Shown here: piece by piece, positions 58,726 through 64,000 of the stretch
How positions within the stretch are numbered: the first letter of the stretch is position 1
Layout: each line of letters opens with the position of its first letter
NCBI GenBank assembly: GCA_030761205.1
Contig: JAULJL010000004.1
Location: 35,684,172-35,748,171 of the forward strand
DNA from: Fremontodendron californicum
Taxonomy: Eukaryota > Streptophyta > Magnoliopsida > Malvales > Malvaceae
Reading direction: 5' to 3'
DNA: 64,000 bases
Position numbers and translations under genes: made by a program
The notes under the pieces: model-generated
Seen by the model: the letters and a program-made list of their open reading frames with translations, nothing else
The model's database searches: none
Told to the model about the DNA's origin: nothing

Positions 58726-60874
58726 TCAAGCTGCTGATCTTCTTGCCCGTCGAATGAAGGATAAGATATCAGTACTCTGCAATGGTTTTCTGTAGAAGCT
58801 TTTCCGTCCAAGTTTTTTATTTCCTTGCTGCAAAACATATACGAACAGACCAAAGCTAAATTAAACTAATTTGATGCAAATGGAGTTATGGGAATTACTA
58901 ATTGAAGATATCATCTACTCATATCATATTCATTATCAGTAGTTTTAAGCTAAAATCACCTGGAAATGAAAAGTAGGATTTGAACCCTTTGATAGTATCG
59001 AGAGGCCATCACGAACAGGCACTGGGAAATTAAAAGACCCCCATTAGGAAAAACAAAATAACCAAACTATCAGAGACTTGATTGATAAAATGTTTTTTTT
59101 TTACCTAATGCTGAATCAGAGTCACTTTCATCAAAATTAGATCTGAATGATAGACTCTTAGATAATGAAGGCTTGTCTGTACGAGTGAAGAAGAAAAGTG
59201 GCACTCCTTCAGTGTCAAGTTCATGTTTGTCGTCTATGAGCTTTGCAGGACTTGGAGCAATGGAAACCCTGCACTAGAGAAATTGGTTGGAAACCATAGA
59301 GCCAATATCTGTATATATATTTACCATTGTGAAAATATGAAGATTGAATAGATAGTTGATGGTACCTTGAGTTGTGATTCGATTTCTCTACAGTTGCTAT
59401 TGTTGCTATCAGTATTTAGAAAAGAGAAACAGGAAATGATTAACAGAAGAAATTAGTTAATTATAAACATAAATAATTAAGAGAGGTGAAATTGGAATAA
59501 TTACGTGAAGATAAATAGCGCCTGTGATGTGTTGGCAAATTTGGGTTCCATTTGACTCTGGTTAGAGCAAGCTTGTGAGCAAATTGTTCGCATGAGAGAA
59601 GTCTCTGCAGGTAGAACATCAAACAAGTCATATATATAAATGAAATGAAATGAAATGTAAATGTAAATGGCAATTCCTAAATGTATAAGTTGTGAGTATG
59701 ATCAGCAAGATGAAGATATTTATAGACTGACTTGTTGTAGGCAATTGATGCGGAGCTCAGCCTCAGAAAATGCATTAGTCTGGGAAATGGAGTGATTTAG
59801 ATTAGCAGAGACGTTTCCCAGATGATCAACAAAAGTAACAACTGCCTTGCTTATGTACTCTTTTGTGTTTTCCACCACACTGCAAATTACCAAACATATC
59901 AATCATACTTTAATATTGTAAGTGACTTTCCATGTTTCACACACTCGCATTGGAAAGTGTTTATCTCTATTGGTCATGACTCATGAGGTCACTGACCCAG
60001 TAACCACAGTTTGGAACTCGGAAAGTAATGTAGAGACAAATGGGCTTGAACAGAGAAAGCCCAAGCCCTGCACAGATGGCCATAAACATCCTAACGATGG
60101 GTTCTCAGTAACTGAGTCTAAAGTAATGGGGTTTACATGACTCATGAGTCATGACCAAGAGAAAGAAAGAGGTTCAGGCCCAAAAAAACATCAGAGAAAG
60201 AAAGAGGTCTTGGGTTCTAACGAGTAATGGGCTCTAAATGAGTCATTAACGACGACTGGGACCCCATAATCAGATGCAGAGAGCAGCAGGTAGCATCATG
60301 AACCTACATGGCTTCTCTAGTTCCTGAAGAAAAACTGGAGAAGCTGAGCCAGTCATAAGTAACTCATAACTCAACCATGAAAAAGCTTGGAGCCTTGGAG
60401 CTTCGACATGGCCTGTCGAGGCTCATGGTTGTGAGTTGGACTTTTGGAATAAACACCAACTTTCAAATTATACACAGTTACATGAAAAACCCCGCCATCA
60501 ACAGAATAATATGAAGAGAAACAAAGCTTCATCAGGTTTAGGATGCAAAACCAGGTTTTTCAGTGCTTAGAAATCAAGAAAAACTTACGCTTTCTTCTCT
60601 TCAGAGTTCAAGAATGTTGTTTCACAGTAATCTGCAGCGTAATGAAGTTGAGACCGCAAATCTCTGAGTTCCTATAACCATTAAAAATAAAAATAAAACA
60701 AACAAACAAACAAGCAAGCATTAACATGGAAATTTTGTTCAATGAAAACTAACCCCCCCACCCCATGCATTAAAAAAAAAAAAAAGAGTAAACCTGGAGA
60801 GACTTGTCAAAACGAAAGCCCTCTCCCGAATCATCTTCTTTATTCGGAGGAGAAAATATTTCTGTAATATGCAT
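58726..60874 (-). CDS. ABI-like (ABIL) subunit of the SCAR/WAVE complex
   Basis: Eight exons (60794-60874, 60589-60671, 59732-59879, 59505-59604, 59366-59405, 59105-59268, 58960-59021, 58726-58827) join to 259 residues. The N-terminal half is the helical ABI domain: ELRDLRSQLHYAADYCETTF, VENTKEYISKAVVTFVDHLG, EAELRINCLQQRLLSCEQF and HHRRYLSS. The C-terminal half is serine-rich and disordered (DKPSLSKSLSFRS) and ends in a basic segment (SFIRRARRSAA). ABIL proteins bind SCAR/NAP1/SRA1 and help activate ARP2/3-driven actin branching. At 259 residues it is somewhat short for the family. The acceptor of exon 6 was chosen to keep the frame, since TAG and CAG candidates are five bases apart. The subtype (ABIL1-5) is not resolved. 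Confidence 0.88.
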
Positions 60875-61234
60875 TCTTAATTTCTTGTTTTTCAAAATCA
60901 GAGTAGCTGAGTTAAAGTTAAAAACAAGTAGTGACGATACGGAGGAATGGAGAAAGAGATATCCTTATCTTTCCTCTGTCTCTCATTTGGGAATGTATAC
61001 TGCCCGTATTTTATAATTTCGATTTTTTCCGTCATGGTGTATTCAAAATAACACGATAGAAAACGCATTTGAAACCGTAATTTAAAATCATTTTGATTAA
61101 ATTTAAAAGTGAGAGAAGATAGAGGCTTAGGCTGTTTTCAGGCTTTTTTATACTAATATAGCCAAAAAAAAAATTAAACCCCAAATTACCTATACTTTTA
61201 GATTATTTCCCAAAATACGCCTGTTTTAAAATTA

Positions 61235-61469
61235 GCTGGGAAATCGCCACCCCCCATGGCGATTTCCCAGCATGAAAAAATTGATTTTGGCTAAAAATAC
61301 CAAGGGAAATCGCCATGGGGGGTGGCGATTTCCCTTGGTATTTTTTTCAAAATTTGATAAAAATACCAAGGGAAATCGCCACCCCCATGGCGATTTCCCT
61401 TGGTATTTTTAACCAAAATTGTAAAAAGAATGAAGGGAAATCGCCATGGGGGGTGGCAATTTCCCTTCA
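61235..61469. repeat. Nested palindrome block (four hairpins in one quasi-palindrome)
   Basis: Four palindromes share the core GGGAAATCGCCA/TGGCGATTTCCC: 61,235-61,271 (15-bp arms), 61,293-61,345 (23-bp arms), 61,359-61,410 (23-bp arms) and 61,431-61,469 (16-bp arms, one mismatch). Loops are 6-7 nt and alternate between C-rich (ccccca) and G-rich (tgggggg). Flanking and spacer segments are also mutually inverted about a centre near 61,352 (AAATTT). The whole block is therefore an imperfect 235-bp palindrome. It lies 470 bp after the stop codon of the MULE transposase, so it could be part of that element's end or 3' UTR. Confidence 0.93.
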
Positions 61470-61938
61470 GTAATTTTTTTTTTTTTTTAATAAATCAACA
61501 AATTTTAATTTTTTTTAATTTGTAAATTTTATTTTTTTAATTTAAAAATTATAAATTAAATTAAGTTTCTTATTAAATTTAAATATGGAAAATTTTATTT
61601 CTTATAAAAATGAAAAAAACAAAATAATATTTCTTCTTAAATTAAAAAAATCAAAAATAATATTTGTAAGTTTTGTTTAAAATTTTGTAAGTTTTAAAAT
61701 TTTGTAAGTTTTGTTTTTTAATTTTAAATTTTATAAATTAAATTAAAATAATTTTTTATAATTAAAAAAAAAAATTCGTAAGGTAAATTTTATTATTTAA
61801 AATTTATGAACAAATTTTTTTAAATTTTGTTAATTGATTTGTATTAGATAAAAACAAAAAACAAACAAAAAAAACTTGCATTACATTTTCCCTTATAATC
61901 CAAAGTACATGATAAGTTGAGAAAAACATGTAATTCAT
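61470..61938. other. AT-rich DNA between the palindromes and the MULE transposase
   Basis: Very AT-rich, with repeated ttttgtaagtttt segments around 61,670-61,720. No ORF. Probably the 3' flank of the transposase gene and internal to the MULE. Confidence 0.55.
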
Positions 61939-64000
61939 TTATTGTTGATGCGAAGTCTCCCCCAATGTGCCAAATCGTTGCGGACAATTTCGACGGTTAT
62001 GACCTCCGTTTCTGCATAATCCACAACGTTTTGGTTGGCCTTTCTCCCTGAGGTCCATTTCATTACGAATACGACTTGATTTTGGCCGACCATGTGGATT
62101 TCTCCGCATTTCTTGATTGGGACACACTTCTGGACCATCATATTGAGGCCAGTAACCTTCATTTCCAACAGCTTCGAACTCATGTCTATAAACATTCAAT
62201 ATATTTTCCAGTTTATAGACTTTGTCCACATATTGCATGCAATCTACATGGACATGTGCACAGGCAGCAACTACATGTGAACAAGGGAACCTTTGTGCTT
62301 GAAACTTTCCACAATCACACCACATGTCACTGAGGTTGACTTTGTACTTCATTGCAGAAACACCCTCTTGTGGAGCAACTAACTCTTCAACCAGAAAAGA
62401 TTGATTTGCTCGCGTAAAATTACGAACAATGTGGGAGTTAGCTTTCGTGCGATTTTCTTGCATAGCTTGTGTGACTGTTTCACAATATGTGTGCCCTCCC
62501 TCCATCATGGCAATTTGTTTGTTCCCCATCTTAACAAAAAGTGCAGCCAACCTATAATATGTTGATTGCACTAAAGCAGTAATGGGAAGATGACGCGTTC
62601 CCTTCAACACCGAATTGATAGATTCAGCTAGGTTGGTTGTCATATGGCCATAACGCCTTCCTTGATCATATGACTGCGCCCACTTCTCCTTGGGGATCCT
62701 ATCAAGCCAGTTAGCCGCCTCAGCATTTTCTCCACGAAGATTGTCATACATGAAATGAAAATTCGGTCGCCTCAACTCGTATCCTAATAAATTTAAAAAC
62801 AAAAAACTTATGAATTTCAATATTATTTTATATGCTAAACGAAATATAAGAGATAAAATAACTATGATTTGATTCCATACCCATGTTAACAATTTGTCGA
62901 CGCAATTCCTTATTGTTAAACTTTTTCATAAAGTTCGCTGCAATGTGTCGAATGCAGTACGCTGAATATGCATGTGGAGGATTCCATCCACCATCGCGTC
63001 TAATCGCAGCTTTGATGGCTTCATGTCGATCAGACAGCAAGCAAATGCCAGGCTGTTTTGTCACGTGTCTGCGCAAGTTACTGAGAAAGAATGACCAAGC
63101 CTCTGTTGTCTCACCCTCCACAATGGCAAAGGCAATTGGCAGTATGTTTCGATTGCCATCTTGTGCAATAGCTAACAATAATGTGCCTTTGTATTTTCCA
63201 TATAAGAAAGTACCGTCTATTTGCACAATTGGTTTACAATACGGATACCCTTCAATGCACGACTTAAATGTCCAAAATAGTCGATGGAATATTCTCTTAC
63301 CTTGGACCAATCGATCACCGTGATATGCAGGTATCGTTTGCAATTCCACAATTGTACCAGGCACGAAATGTTGCATTGCACCTAACCATTTAGGTAGCTC
63401 ATTGTACGATCTTTCCCAATCGCCAAATACTCGAACAATTGCCTTTTGCTTTGCTTGCCATGTTTTCTTGTAGGAGGTCATGTATCCATACCGGATTCGC
63501 ATCTCAGCGATCAAAACTGAAACGGAAATCTCCGGATTTGCTTGGACCAATGACAAAATGCATGAGCAGATCATGTTACAATCTAACTTGCAATGATCTT
63601 GTGAAATCCTCGCCGATGTGCAAGTATGAGGCCCTTCATATTTTCTAATCTCCCATAGATGTTTCTTCTTCATAAAAGTTGCCCTTATTCTCCAATTACA
63701 CCCATTCCCATACATTAAGCACTTGGCATAATATTTCGTCGGCTCAGATTCAATTACTCTGTAATCTACAGAGTTTTTGATGTTATAGTGCTTGATAGCT
63801 GAAACCACAGCCTCTTTCGTTGGGAATTGTAACCCAACACACAGATCAAGTGCAGATGGATCAAATGTCAGAGGCGTAGCTAATGTATGAACATACTCTG
63901 GAAATTCCGGCACATGCATTGCCTCCAGATCCAGTGTATGCATATGGGATGCAGCCTGATATGGGGGAATATCTCGATGAGTGTTGATATCTCCATGAGT
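61939..64000 (-). CDS. Mutator-like (MULE) transposase, N-terminus beyond the window
   Basis: Two exons, 62881-64000 and 61939-62783, are split by a 97-bp GT-AG intron (62,784-62,880) that restores the frame at NMG/YELRR. The frame is open to the right edge, so the 5' end is missing. In order: an N-terminal MuDR-type DNA-binding region (VDYRVIESEPTKYYAKC, CNWRIRATF); then the MULE catalytic domain with D at about 63,216 (QIDGTFLYGKY), D at about 63,030 (LSDRHEAI) and E at about 62,624 (NLAESINS). A SWIM zinc finger (CDCGKFQAQRFPCSH) and a C-terminal zinc knuckle (CGLCRNGGHNRRNC) follow. There are no internal stops in the visible 650 or so codons. It could be a live transposon or a domesticated transposase; the intact frame fits both. 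The nearby palindromes favour a transposon. Confidence 0.9.

Overview
The window is nuclear DNA from a flowering plant. The genes carry GT-AG introns and encode plant proteins: SBT6.1/S1P, a TilS-like RASPBERRY3 relative, Plsp1, a P-class PPR protein, a COV1-like protein and an ABIL subunit. The repeats are Athila and Tat Ty3 elements, Helitrons and MULEs. Codon use, AT-rich spacers and gene content fit a eudicot, probably a rosid; I cannot name the species. Exon joins were read by eye from splice sites and frame continuity. Every multi-exon model listed closes to a whole number of codons.

Left third (1-18,932): a nest of LTR retrotransposons. (i) 1-8008 is a young Athila-lineage element on the + strand. 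Its two LTRs are about 99.3% identical by my hand count. Its single open ORF keeps gag and protease but has lost reverse transcriptase/RNase H and the integrase core. (ii) It sits inside the 3' part of an older relative (8009-10,660), of which only the 3' UTR and 3' LTR are visible. (iii) That element appears to have landed in an old Tat-lineage element on the - strand (10,661-18,932). The Tat element holds decayed gag, pro, RT, RNase H and INT, an 11-unit 74-bp minisatellite downstream of pol, and an antisense ORF remnant. Its 588-bp LTR ends about 180 bp from two exon-like segments (19,116-20,016) that may be the start of a displaced host gene.

Middle (19,000-31,850): AT-rich spacer with small DNA transposons. 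These are a 987-bp non-autonomous Mutator-like element with a 9-bp target duplication and five short Helitron-like elements, all in the same orientation, one nested in another. The spacer surrounds the 10-exon gene for Site-1 protease (24,043-29,278, -).

Right half (31,852-60,874): a gene-rich stretch. In order: TilS-like tRNA(Ile)-lysidine synthetase (+), Mpv17/PMP22 membrane protein (-), PPR protein (+), plastid signal peptidase Plsp1 (+), an LEA_2/companion-of-cellulose-synthase-like protein (-), a COV1-like protein (-) and an ABIL subunit of the SCAR/WAVE complex (-). From memory, TilS-Mpv17-Plsp1-LEA matches the order at Arabidopsis At3g24560-At3g24600, with the PPR gene interposed here.

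Right end (61,235-64,000): a MULE transposase gene running off the window (-), followed downstream by a remarkable block of four alternating palindromes that together form one larger quasi-palindrome of about 235 bp. This block is the most unusual structure in the window.
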